In this document: positions 8,448-17,367 of the stretch, in pieces
Layout of the letters: the number at the start of each line of letters is the position of its first letter
How positions within the stretch are numbered: the stretch's first letter is position 1
DNA from: Skermanella stibiiresistens SB22
Lineage (GTDB): Bacteria > Pseudomonadota > Alphaproteobacteria > Azospirillales > Azospirillaceae
NCBI RefSeq assembly: GCF_000576635.1
Contig: NZ_AVFL01000006.1
Span: 186,001-250,000, forward strand
Direction: 5' to 3'
Length of the DNA stretch: 64,000 bases
The notes under the pieces: model-generated
Seen by the model: only the letters and a program-made list of their open reading frames with translations
Told to the model about the DNA's origin: nothing
Databases searched by the model: none
Position numbers and translations under genes: made by a program

Positions 8448-9235
8448 GCGGCCATCACCCTGTCCATGAAGGCCCTCGACTTGTCGGCATCCCATAGCAC
8501 GAGGTCGCCGGGAGCGGCATCCTTCCGCATCAGCGAGGTCGAGACGATCGCCCCGTCGCCCGCCGCCAGCGCCTCGGCCACGTTGTCGGCAGTGACGCCG
8601 CCGCCCAGGAGGATCGGCCGCTTGACGCCCGCGCGTTTCGCCTTGGCGATCCGGTCCAGGCTGTCGGCGAAGGAGGAGCCGGTCAGCACCAGCGCGTCGG
8701 CCCCCAGCTTGACGGCGGCGAGGGCGGCCTCCTCCGGCGGGACGTCGATCAGCGGGACGCTGGTCCGGTCGAACACGTCGGCCAGGATCGCGATGTCGTC
8801 GCGGCGGATCTGGTGGCGGTAGGTCCGCGCCTCGACGGCCAGGGCTTCGCGGCTGCCCTCCATCGTCATCGCGGCGCCGACGAACACCTTCAGCCGGACG
8901 AAGTCGGCACCCGAGGCGTGGGCGATGGCGATCGGCGCCACGGCGTCGTGCGCCTGCACGATGATGCCGAGCGTCAGATCGGGGAACTGGCGCTTCATGA
9001 CCCGGCCGAGCGCGCTGGTGATGGCGATGGTCTGGGGCGTCGCGGGTCCCCGCTGGCGCGTCTGGTCCTGCAGCATGATCCTGCGGATGCCGGCCTTGAC
9101 GAAGACCTCGGTATTGGCCAGCGCGTAGTCCTCAAGGAAGGCCATCGACGTGTCGGCTGCCGTCGAGAGATCGGGGAGATGCAGCGCCGCGATGATCATC
9201 GGGCCGCCTGCGTGGTCTGAGAACATCCTGTTCAT
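8444..9235 (-). CDS. BtpA/SgcQ family protein
   Basis: A 263-residue TIM-barrel protein of the BtpA/SgcQ family. Family traits are the early MIIAALHLP strand, IMLQDQT, the long GADFVRLKVFVGAA segment and the C-terminal phosphate-binding-like stretches ILLGGGVTADNV and GAIVSTSLMRK. SgcQ homologues occur in sugar operons, and BtpA was first named for an effect on photosystem I, but no reaction is established for the family. The ATG at 9235 overlaps the stop of the PfkB kinase gene (ATGA). The glycine-rich end suggests a phosphorylated ligand, which fits the kinases encoded next to it. Confidence 0.85.
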   Translation of the reverse strand: MNRMFSDHAGGPMIIAALHLPDLSTAADTSMAFLEDYALANTEVFVKAGIRRIMLQDQTRQRGPATPQTIAITSALGRVMKRQFPDLTLGIIVQAHDAVAPIAIAHASGADFVRLKVFVGAAMTMEGSREALAVEARTYRHQIRRDDIAILADVFDRTSVPLIDVPPEEAALAAVKLGADALVLTGSSFADSLDRIAKAKRAGVKRPILLGGGVTADNVAEALAAGDGAIVSTSLMRKDAAPGDLVLWDADKSRAFMDRVMAA

Positions 9236-10293
9236 TTTGGAAGTATCCGGTTCAGGATCGGGAGGAGATGGGAGCGGAGGTCGGGCTCGAGCGTCCCGAG
9301 CAACGACGAGAGGCGTTCGGCGGCGGCGTCACGGGTGACGCCGAGAAGATGGAAGGGGCCGAAATCCTCCACGGCGAAGGATGCCGACACCGTACCCAGG
9401 CAGACGGCGGCGCGGGGATCGCCGGTCAGCACCAGCCCGGCGAGGAAGCCGCCGCAGAAGGCGTCGCCGGCTCCGGTCGGATCGACGGCCGCCGTCCGGA
9501 AGGCGGGCAGCGCCAGGGCGTCGATATCCCGGGTGGAGAGCATCGCGCCGTCCGCCCCCAGTTTCACGACGACCGTCCCGGCGCCCTGCCGCCGCAGGAA
9601 CGCCAGGCCCGCCGCCGGGTCGAGACCGGGCGCCAGCACCGCCAGCTCCTTCTCGCTCGGCAGGAAGGCGGTGACGGCGGCGAGGAACGACGCGAGACCG
9701 CCCTCGACGATCGCCTGGGCGTTCGGGCCGGGATCGGCGGTGACGAAGTACCCGCGCGAGAACAGCGTCTCGGCCATCGCGCGTTGGCTGGCCGGCCGGT
9801 TCGCCGCGAGATGGGCGCCCTTGGCGCTGGACCAGTGGCGCGGGATATCATCGATCCGCACGGGGTTGCGCCGCCGGAAGCTGGCGAAATCGGACCAGGT
9901 CACCGGCGCGGCCCGCAGGCGCGCCTCCAGGGCGCGGCATTCCTCCGGCGAAAGCCGGTCGCCCGCCGCCGGCAGCCCGGGAGCGTCGAAGGACGCGTGC
10001 AGATGGTCGGCTCGGCCACCATCGGCCCGGTAGAGGAACCACTCCGCCTCCCGGACCTCCTCGTCGACCGTGACGACGCCGGAGGTGTCGACGCCGTGGG
10101 ACGCCAGCCGCCGCAGGAGTTCCGGCGGATATGTGGAGGGGATGCGCCCGACGACGCCGACCTCGTCCAGCCACAGCCGGGCTCCCGCCGCCGAATGGAC
10201 GGCGTTGCCGCCCATGGCGTCGCGGCCGACGCGGCCATCCGCCGCGACGACGTTGTCGATGATGATCCCGCCCGCGGTGAAGACCTGGACCAT
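9232..10293 (-). CDS. PfkB-family carbohydrate kinase (copy 1)
   Basis: A 353-residue ribokinase-like kinase. It has the N-terminal glycine motif (DAMGGNAVHSAAG) that contacts the sugar and, near residue 280, the signature DPTGAGDAFCGGF with the catalytic aspartate. ATG 10293 lies five bases after the stop of the SIS gene. It likely phosphorylates the imported substrate or an intermediate using ATP. Together with the SIS gene it resembles the kinase/deglycase pair (FrlD/FrlB) of Amadori-compound degradation, but this is an analogy from gene content only. Confidence 0.87.
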   Translation of the reverse strand: MVQVFTAGGIIIDNVVAADGRVGRDAMGGNAVHSAAGARLWLDEVGVVGRIPSTYPPELLRRLASHGVDTSGVVTVDEEVREAEWFLYRADGGRADHLHASFDAPGLPAAGDRLSPEECRALEARLRAAPVTWSDFASFRRRNPVRIDDIPRHWSSAKGAHLAANRPASQRAMAETLFSRGYFVTADPGPNAQAIVEGGLASFLAAVTAFLPSEKELAVLAPGLDPAAGLAFLRRQGAGTVVVKLGADGAMLSTRDIDALALPAFRTAAVDPTGAGDAFCGGFLAGLVLTGDPRAAVCLGTVSASFAVEDFGPFHLLGVTRDAAAERLSSLLGTLEPDLRSHLLPILNRILPK

Positions 10294-10298
10294 GGCGG

Positions 10299-11426
10299 TC
10301 AGGCGCTGGGCGACGACTGGGGCGCGCCAAGCTGGAGCGCGGCACGCGCCTTGGCGAAATGATAGGCGAACAGGTGCAGCGGGACGACCGAGAGCAGCGC
10401 CGCCAGGGCCGGCGGCGTGGCGGGGACGCGGACGACCTCCTCGACCCGCGCCTCGATGTCGGGGGCGGCATGCGACAACACCGCGACGATCCGGCCGCCG
10501 ACCGCCTCGCCGACCAGCGCCGTGTCCAGCGCGCGCTCGGCGCTGGCCGCGTCGGTGGCGATCAGGAACAGGGGATCGCCGGCCTTCTGGGAGCGGTAGT
10601 GATGATACTCCTCCAGCGGGATCGCGTAGGCGTGGATGGGGGAAAGCTCCCTCACCTTGGCGGCGCCGATCGCCGCCGCCGCGAGGTTCGGCCCCAGCCC
10701 GGCGAACAGCATCAGATTGGCCGCCGCGAACCGCTCCGCCACCGCCTTCATCTGGCCGTCCAGGTCGGCGCACAACTGGTCCATCATCCCGGGCAGGCGC
10801 GCCAGTTCGGACTTGATCGTGGCGCGCGCCGTCGCGTCGCCGGCGTCGGTGCGCAGCTCGGCGCCCAGCGCCACGAGCAGCGCCATCGTGGCGCTGGTGG
10901 ACTGCGTCGGCCAGCCCTTGCGGGTCGCATGGACGATCAGCCCGCCATCGAACTGGTTCAGGATGGGGCTGTCCGGTGTGTTCGAGATTCCGACCGCGAA
11001 GGCGCCGCGTGCCGCGGCGGCCTGGAGCGCCCGCATCACGGCCGGCGTGTTGCCGCCCGAGCTGATGCCGATCGCCAGCGTCCGGGCGTTGGCGGCCGAC
11101 GATCCATAGGCCGCGAAGTCGAGCGCCTGGGCCGCCTCGACCGGCAGCCCGGTCATCGTCTCCAGCGCGTGGCGGACGGCGGCTCCGGCGAACCAGCTAT
11201 CGCCGCAGCCGGCGATGACGATGCGGTCGACGTGGCACCGGTTCGCCCGTTCGGCGATCTCCTGGATGGCGCCGGACGCCGCCGCCAGGGTGGCCCGGAT
11301 GGCGGTCCCCTGCCCCGTCATCTCGGTCCCCGTCCGCTCGACGCGGGCGAGACGGTTCGGGTCGGTGGCGGTGTCCCGCGACGGCTCTGACGTGAGCGCC
11401 TTCAGGCGGCTCGCGAAGTCGGTCAT
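10299..11426 (-). CDS. SIS-domain sugar isomerase/deglycase-like protein (copy 1)
   Basis: A 375-residue protein with two SIS domains, as in the isomerase half of GlmS and in FrlB/AgaS-type deglycases. The first domain has AGCGDSWFAG and the phosphosugar loop GISSGGNT. The second has the acidic segment PLEEYHHYRS at the position of the catalytic glutamate. No glutaminase domain is present, so it is not a full GlmS. It is followed by a PfkB kinase gene and preceded, 34 bases away, by the permease gene. A role in cleaving or isomerising a phosphorylated amino-sugar or sugar-amine adduct is inferred from this context. Confidence 0.86.
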   Translation of the reverse strand: MTDFASRLKALTSEPSRDTATDPNRLARVERTGTEMTGQGTAIRATLAAASGAIQEIAERANRCHVDRIVIAGCGDSWFAGAAVRHALETMTGLPVEAAQALDFAAYGSSAANARTLAIGISSGGNTPAVMRALQAAAARGAFAVGISNTPDSPILNQFDGGLIVHATRKGWPTQSTSATMALLVALGAELRTDAGDATARATIKSELARLPGMMDQLCADLDGQMKAVAERFAAANLMLFAGLGPNLAAAAIGAAKVRELSPIHAYAIPLEEYHHYRSQKAGDPLFLIATDAASAERALDTALVGEAVGGRIVAVLSHAAPDIEARVEEVVRVPATPPALAALLSVVPLHLFAYHFAKARAALQLGAPQSSPSA

Positions 11427-11460
11427 TTCGGTTCCAATTCCAGAAATGTTGGCGGGGGGA

Positions 11461-12294
11461 TCAGCGCCCGAGGCGCTCGAGCCCGACCGCCTTGGCGATG
11501 ATCAGCATCACGACGAAGGACAGCCCGATCTCCAGCGACGAGATCGCGGCGATGATCGGCGAACTGTCGAATTGCACGAGGTAGTACAGCTCGACCGGCA
11601 GCGGCCTCGCCCGGACATCCGAGGTGAACAGCGATACCGTGACGTTGTCGAACGCCTCGATGAAGGTGAAGGCCGAGGCCGCGCAGAGGGCGGGCGCCAG
11701 CTGGGGCAGCGTCACCCGCGCGAAGGTCTCGAGCTTCCCGGCCCCCAGGTTGGCGCTGGCCTCGTCCAGCAGCGGGTCGAGATCGGCCAGCCGGGCCATG
11801 ACGATCCGGACGACGAACGGCAGGCAGAACACCGACAGGCTGAGGATCAGCATCAGGTCCGAGGCGCGGAAAGCGATGTAGGCGCCGAAGAACAGCGAAG
11901 CGATGCCGATCACCATGCCCGGCATCATCTGCGGCGACAGCAGGAAGGCGTTCAGCGCCGCCCTGCCCCGGAATGTTCCCCGGATGCTGGCGAAGGCGGC
12001 GGGCACCCCGATCATCAGGCAGATCGCCATCACGGCCAGGGAGATCCGGACCGACACCAGGATGGAATCCAGGAGTTGCTGGTTCGCGAAGACCGCCTGG
12101 TACCAGCGGGTCGAGAAGCCCGACGGCGGGAACGCGATATAGGCGCGCGGCTCGAACGAGATCGCGATCACGATCAGGCTGGGACCGATCAGCAGCAGGA
12201 TGGAGAACGCCGTCACGGCGATCAGCACCCAGCGCGCGATCCTGTCGATCGGCAGCATGACGTGCCCGGCGGACGCTTTGATTGGGCGTGTCAT
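11461..12294 (-). CDS. ABC transporter permease, PotC-like
   Basis: A 277-residue inner-membrane permease with about six transmembrane segments. The coupling-helix EAA region reads DEASANLGAGKLETFARVTLP. This matches the second permease (PotC type) of spermidine/putrescine-like importers. The ATG overlaps the stop of the partner permease gene (ATGA). With the PotB-like permease, PotA-like ATPase and two PotD-like binding proteins it forms one complete importer. Confidence 0.9.
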   Translation of the reverse strand: MTRPIKASAGHVMLPIDRIARWVLIAVTAFSILLLIGPSLIVIAISFEPRAYIAFPPSGFSTRWYQAVFANQQLLDSILVSVRISLAVMAICLMIGVPAAFASIRGTFRGRAALNAFLLSPQMMPGMVIGIASLFFGAYIAFRASDLMLILSLSVFCLPFVVRIVMARLADLDPLLDEASANLGAGKLETFARVTLPQLAPALCAASAFTFIEAFDNVTVSLFTSDVRARPLPVELYYLVQFDSSPIIAAISSLEIGLSFVVMLIIAKAVGLERLGR

Positions 12295-13202
12295 CGGCGC
12301 ACCTCGCTCCAGCGTGTCAGCCTGCCGCCGACCGACACGATGGCCAGGACGAAGGCGAAGCAGGTGGTCAGCAGCAGGGTGGCCAGCGCCGCGCCGCGCG
12401 ACCAGTCCAACACCACGATGGTCTGCTCGTAGACCTGCACCGCCAGGGTCGAATAATTGCCGCCGCCCAGCAGCTGGGGAATGATGAAGTTGGTGTAGGA
12501 CACCGCGAACACCAGCGCGAAACCCGCGACGATGGCCGGCATGGTCATGGGGATCGTGACCCGGAAGAAGGTCTCGACCTGGCTGGCGCCCAGGTTCAGC
12601 GAGGCCTCCTCGAAGCGCCGGTCCCGTTCCGACAGCACCGCCAGCAGCGGCAGGATCATGAACGGCAGGTGGATCTGGGTCATGCCCATGACCACGGCGG
12701 TCGAGGTGTTGAGGATCTGGAGCGGCTGGTCGATCACGCCCAGCGACAGCAGCGTCTGGTTCAGCAAGCCGCGCCGCCCGCCCAGGATCACGATCCAGGC
12801 ATATGTGCGGACCAGCGCGCTGGTCAGCAGCGGCGAGATGATCGCGACCAGCAGCAGGGTCCGCCAGACCCCCTTCAGGTGGCCATAGGCGTAGGCGATC
12901 GGATAGGCCAGGACCAGCGTCAGGCAGGTCGAGACGACCGCGATCCAGAAGCTCCGCCACATCAGGTTCCAGACCAGCGGATCGCCGAGCACGCCGGCGA
13001 TATGCGTCAGGGTGAAACCGCCATCCGTGATGGCGCCCCGGTCGATCGTGACGAAGCCGAAGGTCAGCAGCGTGATGATCGGCAGGACCATGAACAGGAC
13101 AAGGTAGACCAGCGCCGGGACGGCGGGCCACAGGCCGCCGCCGTCGATCACGCGCCGGGCGAATCCCAGCCGCCTTGGTTGGGTAAGCACCGCGTCGGTC
13201 AT
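12291..13202 (-). CDS. ABC transporter permease, PotB-like
   Basis: A 303-residue permease with six predicted membrane spans. The EAA coupling loop is EASLNLGASQVETFFRVTIP. It belongs to the PotB-type permeases of family-1 solute importers. The chosen start MTDAVLTQPRR at 13202 overlaps the stop of the ATPase gene (ATGA). The frame is open further upstream, but only inside the ATPase gene, so a longer start is unlikely. Confidence 0.9.
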   Translation of the reverse strand: MTDAVLTQPRRLGFARRVIDGGGLWPAVPALVYLVLFMVLPIITLLTFGFVTIDRGAITDGGFTLTHIAGVLGDPLVWNLMWRSFWIAVVSTCLTLVLAYPIAYAYGHLKGVWRTLLLVAIISPLLTSALVRTYAWIVILGGRRGLLNQTLLSLGVIDQPLQILNTSTAVVMGMTQIHLPFMILPLLAVLSERDRRFEEASLNLGASQVETFFRVTIPMTMPAIVAGFALVFAVSYTNFIIPQLLGGGNYSTLAVQVYEQTIVVLDWSRGAALATLLLTTCFAFVLAIVSVGGRLTRWSEVRR

Positions 13203-14242
13203 GGCCGGGGGCTCCCGGACAGCAGGATCGCGGCCGCTTCGTCCCGGATGCGGGCGGTGACGCGGGATCCGGGGGTGAGGGGGGCGACACCCGGCTGGCG
13301 CGGCAGGATGGCGCGCAGCGGCTCGCCGACGCCTCGGTCGATTTCGTATTCGATCGTGGCGCCAAGCGCGGTGGCGAAACCGACGCTGCCCTCCCACCCA
13401 GGCCCAGGACCTTCGGCGATGGTCAGGTTTTCCGGCCGCACGACCAGCGTCCCCGGCCCGTCGGGGACCGCCGCCGCGATCGGCTGGGGGCTGTCGGTCC
13501 GGCCGGAGCGGATCGCGACCGGGATCAGGTTCGCCCGGCCGATGAAATCGGCGACGAACGGCGTCTGGGGATGATCGTAGATTTCCAGCGGGGTGCCGAG
13601 TTGCTCGATCCGGCCGCCCCGCATGATCGCGATGCGGTCCGACAGCGTCATCGCCTCCTGCTGGTCGTGGGTGACGAAGATCGAGGTGATGCCGACGCGG
13701 TCGATCAGCTTCCGCAGCTCGATCTGCATCGACAGCCTGAGCTGGGCGTCGAGCGCGTTGAACGGCTCGTCCAGCAGCAGGACCTCGGGCTCCAGCACCA
13801 GCGACCGGGCGATGGCGACTCGCTGCTGCTGACCGCCCGACAGTTGCTTGGGATAGCGGTCGCCGAAATCGGTCAGCGCGATCAGGCCCAGGGCGTCCTC
13901 GACCTTCCCGCGGATCAGGGCCTTCGGCTTCCGCCTGATCTTGAGTCCATAGCCGATGTTCTCCCGGATCGTCAGATGCGGGAACAGCGCGTAGTTCTGG
14001 AAGACGTAGCCGACGTCGCGCCGGTTGGGCGGCAGGTGGGAGATGTCCTGGCCATTGACCAGGATGCGCCCGGCGTCGGGCACCAGGAAACCCGCGATCG
14101 ACCGCAGCAACGTCGTCTTGCCGCAGCCGGACGGTCCCAGCAGGGTGACGACCGACCCCTTGTCAACGGCGAGGCCGCAGTCCCGCAGGACCTGCTGGGT
14201 GCCGAACGCCTTCGACACGTTTTCGATGACCAACTGGCTCAT
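13199..14242 (-). CDS. ABC transporter ATP-binding protein, PotA-like
   Basis: A 347-residue importer ATPase. Walker A is GPSGCGKTT, the Q-loop is VFQNYALFPH, the signature is LSGGQQQR, Walker B is VLLLDEPFNALD and the switch histidine is in VTHDQQEA. After about residue 240 comes the TOBE-type regulatory domain found in PotA/MalK proteins. It powers the two PotBC-like permeases. The ATG at 14242 is just upstream of the first conserved strand, giving the family's usual length. Confidence 0.93.
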   Translation of the reverse strand: MSQLVIENVSKAFGTQQVLRDCGLAVDKGSVVTLLGPSGCGKTTLLRSIAGFLVPDAGRILVNGQDISHLPPNRRDVGYVFQNYALFPHLTIRENIGYGLKIRRKPKALIRGKVEDALGLIALTDFGDRYPKQLSGGQQQRVAIARSLVLEPEVLLLDEPFNALDAQLRLSMQIELRKLIDRVGITSIFVTHDQQEAMTLSDRIAIMRGGRIEQLGTPLEIYDHPQTPFVADFIGRANLIPVAIRSGRTDSPQPIAAAVPDGPGTLVVRPENLTIAEGPGPGWEGSVGFATALGATIEYEIDRGVGEPLRAILPRQPGVAPLTPGSRVTARIRDEAAAILLSGSPRP

Positions 14243-14244
14243 GG

Positions 14245-15156
14245 TCACTCCAATTCCAGTGCGGCACCCAGCGGTGCCGCGTTTGAGAACGTGATCCCGG
14301 GAAACCTGACCCCCAGCGCCGCCGGCCCCTCGCCGGACAGCGCCACCGCTCCGGTCGCCAGGGCGGCCCGCGCCGCGTCGGCGAGTTCCAGGCCCGCCAG
14401 CAAGCCGGATGCTAGCGCCCCCACGGTGGCGTCGCCGGCGCCGGTCGGGTCCACGACATCGGTGGCGACCGACGGCAGGTGGAGAACCCCGCGGCCACCA
14501 GGGCCGACGACGCGCAGCCCGTCGGCGCCCAGCTTCTGCACCACCGCCGGTCCCAGGCGGGCCAGGCGGCGGGCCGCCTCCCCATCCGCCAGGCCGGGGC
14601 ATAGCAGGCGGGTCTCCTCCCGGCTGGGCGCGAAGACGCGCAGCGCCGGGACGAGTTGGAGGATGGCGCCGGGATCGGCGCCGGCGAAGGCCTCGCTGGT
14701 GTCGGCGACGACCGGAACCCCCCGCTCCCGCGCGTCCTCGACGAGACAGCCCAAGCTGCCGACCGGCATCGGGCAGGCGACGGCCATGCCGGCGCCAGCC
14801 AGGTCGGCGGGCCATTCCGGTGCCAGCTCGGCGCTCGACACCCACCAGTCCGGATCGTCGAAATGGGTCGAGACGCGGCGGCCATCGGCGAGATGCCGGA
14901 TATCGGCCCGGCGCGACCGGACGCGCTTGCGGTCGAGATTGGACAGGTCCAGCCCGGCCAGCGCCATCGCCTCCAGCCAAGCCGCCGGGTAATCCTCCCC
15001 CACGGAGGCGGCGAGCGTCACCTCGGCCCCGGCGTGGCGCGCGCCAAGCCCGGTGTAGAGGCAAGCGCCTCCCGGCATGCGCCGGGATCGCCCGGCGGCA
15101 TCCGTGATGGTGTCGATCGACAGGTAGCCGACGACCAGCAGTTTCCCCAGGCCCAT
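14245..15156 (-). CDS. PfkB-family carbohydrate kinase (copy 2)
   Basis: A 303-residue ribokinase-like protein with the conserved C-terminal DPTGAGDATVGALASG (catalytic Asp) and a glycine-rich N-terminal motif PGGACLYTG. It is clearly divergent from copy 1 and about 50 residues shorter. ATG 15156 is preferred; an in-frame GTG lies directly before it. The gene sits between the second SIS gene and the ATPase gene with only a few bases between. Two kinases plus two SIS proteins in one operon suggest two related substrates or successive steps. Confidence 0.85.
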   Translation of the reverse strand: MGLGKLLVVGYLSIDTITDAAGRSRRMPGGACLYTGLGARHAGAEVTLAASVGEDYPAAWLEAMALAGLDLSNLDRKRVRSRRADIRHLADGRRVSTHFDDPDWWVSSAELAPEWPADLAGAGMAVACPMPVGSLGCLVEDARERGVPVVADTSEAFAGADPGAILQLVPALRVFAPSREETRLLCPGLADGEAARRLARLGPAVVQKLGADGLRVVGPGGRGVLHLPSVATDVVDPTGAGDATVGALASGLLAGLELADAARAALATGAVALSGEGPAALGVRFPGITFSNAAPLGAALELE

Positions 15157-15160
15157 CACC

Positions 15161-16246
15161 CTAGAGCCCCGTCCCCAGCAGCGAGCGCCGGGTCAGCAGG
15201 CGGCTGACGCGGAAGCGCGTCTCGTCGTCCTTGAGGTGCCGCCGCGTGTTCGGGTTCAGCCCCGAGGCCTCGGCGAGCCGATAGGCCAGCAGTTGCAGCG
15301 GCAGGGCCGTCACCAGCGGCGCCAGGGCCGGGTCGATCGGCGGCAGGGTGATCCTGTGGGTCGCGGTTTCCACCGGCGCCGCCGCCGTGTCGATGGCGAG
15401 CGTGGTGACGCCGAGGACCGACAGCGCCCGGCAGGATTCCACCGCGTAGCCCGCCAGGACCGGATGCGCCGAGATCACGACGACCAGATCGGTCGCCGGC
15501 ATCGACCAGTACTGGCTGTGGGCGAACTCCTCCAGATCGGCCGACCAGGACGGCAGCCGCGTCAGCTCCACCAGCTTGGCGGCGCCATAGGCCGCCGTGC
15601 CGGCATCGGCACCGGCCGAGAGCAGCCGGACACCGGTGAACGGCGCGCCGGTCATGGCGGGCAGCACGGTGTCGGAAGCCGCCAGCGCCGCCCGCTGGGC
15701 CTCCGCCAGTTCGGCGGACACCGCCGGCGTTTCCGCATCGGCGATGCCGTCCACGACGTTCAGCAAAGCCGAAAGCGTGGCGGTGTAGCTGGCCGTTCCA
15801 CACAGGAAGCCCGCGATGTCGGCGAGGTCGAGCGAGACCTTGGTTCCCGCCAGCTTGCCAAGCTTGCCGCCATCGCCGTTGACCAGCGCCAACAGCGGAA
15901 TCCCCCTAGCCTGGACCAGGGTCGCCGCTTCCACCGTGCGGTCCACGTTGCCCGACATCGAGATCGCGATGACCCGGTCGGTCTCACGCAACGTGTCGGC
16001 GCCGACCAGAAGCTCCATCGGGCCGACGGCGCGCCAGTCCAGGCCGAGGCCGGCGGCGTGGGCCGAGGCCGCCTGGGCCGCGAACAGGCCGTCGCCGCAC
16101 CCCGTCACCAGGACGCGCCGGAGGGGAAGCGCTCGTTCCGCCGCGAGGGCCCCGCCGGCCCGGCGGAACTCGCCGGAGCGTTCGATCATGCTGGCGAGCA
16201 CTTCGGGCTGGCGGGCGACATCCTCCAGCATGGGAGCCGGATTCAT
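15161..16246 (-). CDS. SIS-domain sugar isomerase/deglycase-like protein (copy 2)
   Basis: A 361-residue double-SIS protein. The first domain has TGCGDGLFAAQ and ISMSGNVDRT, and the second has DLEEFAHSQYW, the counterpart of the catalytic-glutamate region in FrlB-like enzymes. It shares layout and motifs with copy 1 but little else, so the duplication is old. It lies 14 bases after the binding-protein gene. The threonine/serine loop is changed to SGN, so the phosphate contacts may differ from copy 1. Confidence 0.85.
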   Translation of the reverse strand: MNPAPMLEDVARQPEVLASMIERSGEFRRAGGALAAERALPLRRVLVTGCGDGLFAAQAASAHAAGLGLDWRAVGPMELLVGADTLRETDRVIAISMSGNVDRTVEAATLVQARGIPLLALVNGDGGKLGKLAGTKVSLDLADIAGFLCGTASYTATLSALLNVVDGIADAETPAVSAELAEAQRAALAASDTVLPAMTGAPFTGVRLLSAGADAGTAAYGAAKLVELTRLPSWSADLEEFAHSQYWSMPATDLVVVISAHPVLAGYAVESCRALSVLGVTTLAIDTAAAPVETATHRITLPPIDPALAPLVTALPLQLLAYRLAEASGLNPNTRRHLKDDETRFRVSRLLTRRSLLGTGL

Positions 16247-16260
16247 GACCGAGCCGCCGG

Positions 16261-17310
16261 TCACGATGCGAACAAGCGGTCGAATTCCTCGACGATGGCG
16301 CCACGCTGCGGCGCGATCCTCGACCAGTCGACCGTTTGCAGTTTCGCCACTTCCCCGGCATCGGCCGGCGTGTAGTCCCGCGCCGCCTCGGGAACCTCGA
16401 CGCCCGCGACGGTCGGGCCGAAGAAGTAGGGCGCGTTGGCCGCCATCGCCTGATACTCGGCGGACAGGATCTCGTTCATCCACTCGTCGACCAGATCGGG
16501 ATGACGCGTCCCCTTGATCGCCGACATGAAGGATACGACGGCGATCGGACCCGGTTCCGGCTTGACGAAGCGGATCGGCAGGCCCTTGGCCGCGGCACCC
16601 GCCGCATCGTTGTTCCAGATCGGCGCCATCGCGATCTCCTCGCGTTCCAGCATCTGAAGCAGCTGCGTCGGGGAGCGCCCGACCCGCGGCTGAAGCTCCT
16701 TCAGCTTCGCCCAGCCGGGAGCGAGGTCGGTCTCCGATCCGCCGAAGGTCTTGGCCGCCGCCACCAGGAAGCCGAGGCCGAGGTTGGAGGATGCGCGCGG
16801 GATGCCGACCTGTCCCTTGTGCTCGCTGGCCCAGAGGTCCTTCCAGGATGTCGGCGGCGCCTTGACCAGATCCGTGTTGTAGGCGATCCCGATCAGCGAA
16901 TAGCTGGCCGGCACGCCGTAGCCCTGGCTCTTCTCCATCAGGGAGGGGACGACGTTGGCCGCGTTGGGGACCTTGGCCGGGTCGAGACGCTCGATATACT
17001 TGTCGGCGATGGCGATCAGGTGCGGCGGCTCGCCGTTGGGCATCGCGTCGAACGGCGAATAGCCCTGCGCCGCCTTGATCTGCGCCACCACGTCCTGGCT
17101 CTCGCTGGGGACCAGCCGGATGGTCAGGCCCGGATGCTTCTGTTCCATCCGGCGGGCGAGCCATTGGTGAGGCTCCTGGAGGGAGCCGGCGAAGCTGACG
17201 ATGACGAGTTCTCGGGCACCCTGCGCCCGGACGATGCCGGGCGCCGCGAGAAGGGCGCCCGCCGTCGCGGTGCCTTGCAGGAAACGGCGGCGATTGATGA
17301 TCTGGGACAT
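16261..17310 (-). CDS. Extracellular solute-binding protein, PotD/family-1 type (copy 1)
   Basis: A 349-residue periplasmic binding protein. The N-terminus NRRRFLQG followed by a hydrophobic stretch and a likely cleavage after VRAQG is a Tat-type signal peptide. The mature part is a type 2 periplasmic binding fold of the spermidine/putrescine family. Shared landmarks with copy 2 include IKAAQGYSPFDA, GIAYNTDLVK, LEREEIAMAP and LQTVDWSRI. It delivers the substrate to the PotABC-like importer encoded downstream. The substrate is unknown; the family also binds opine-like compounds. Confidence 0.9.
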   Translation of the reverse strand: MSQIINRRRFLQGTATAGALLAAPGIVRAQGARELVIVSFAGSLQEPHQWLARRMEQKHPGLTIRLVPSESQDVVAQIKAAQGYSPFDAMPNGEPPHLIAIADKYIERLDPAKVPNAANVVPSLMEKSQGYGVPASYSLIGIAYNTDLVKAPPTSWKDLWASEHKGQVGIPRASSNLGLGFLVAAAKTFGGSETDLAPGWAKLKELQPRVGRSPTQLLQMLEREEIAMAPIWNNDAAGAAAKGLPIRFVKPEPGPIAVVSFMSAIKGTRHPDLVDEWMNEILSAEYQAMAANAPYFFGPTVAGVEVPEAARDYTPADAGEVAKLQTVDWSRIAPQRGAIVEEFDRLFAS

Positions 17311-17367
17311 GGCGGAACTCCGGGAGGGGCTTGGGCTGGGCGCGGGAGCGGCTTGAAAGGCGCCGGT

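Noticed and set aside
10299-11426. Full-length GlmS glucosamine synthase
   Set aside because: The protein has only the two SIS domains, with no N-terminal glutaminase domain.
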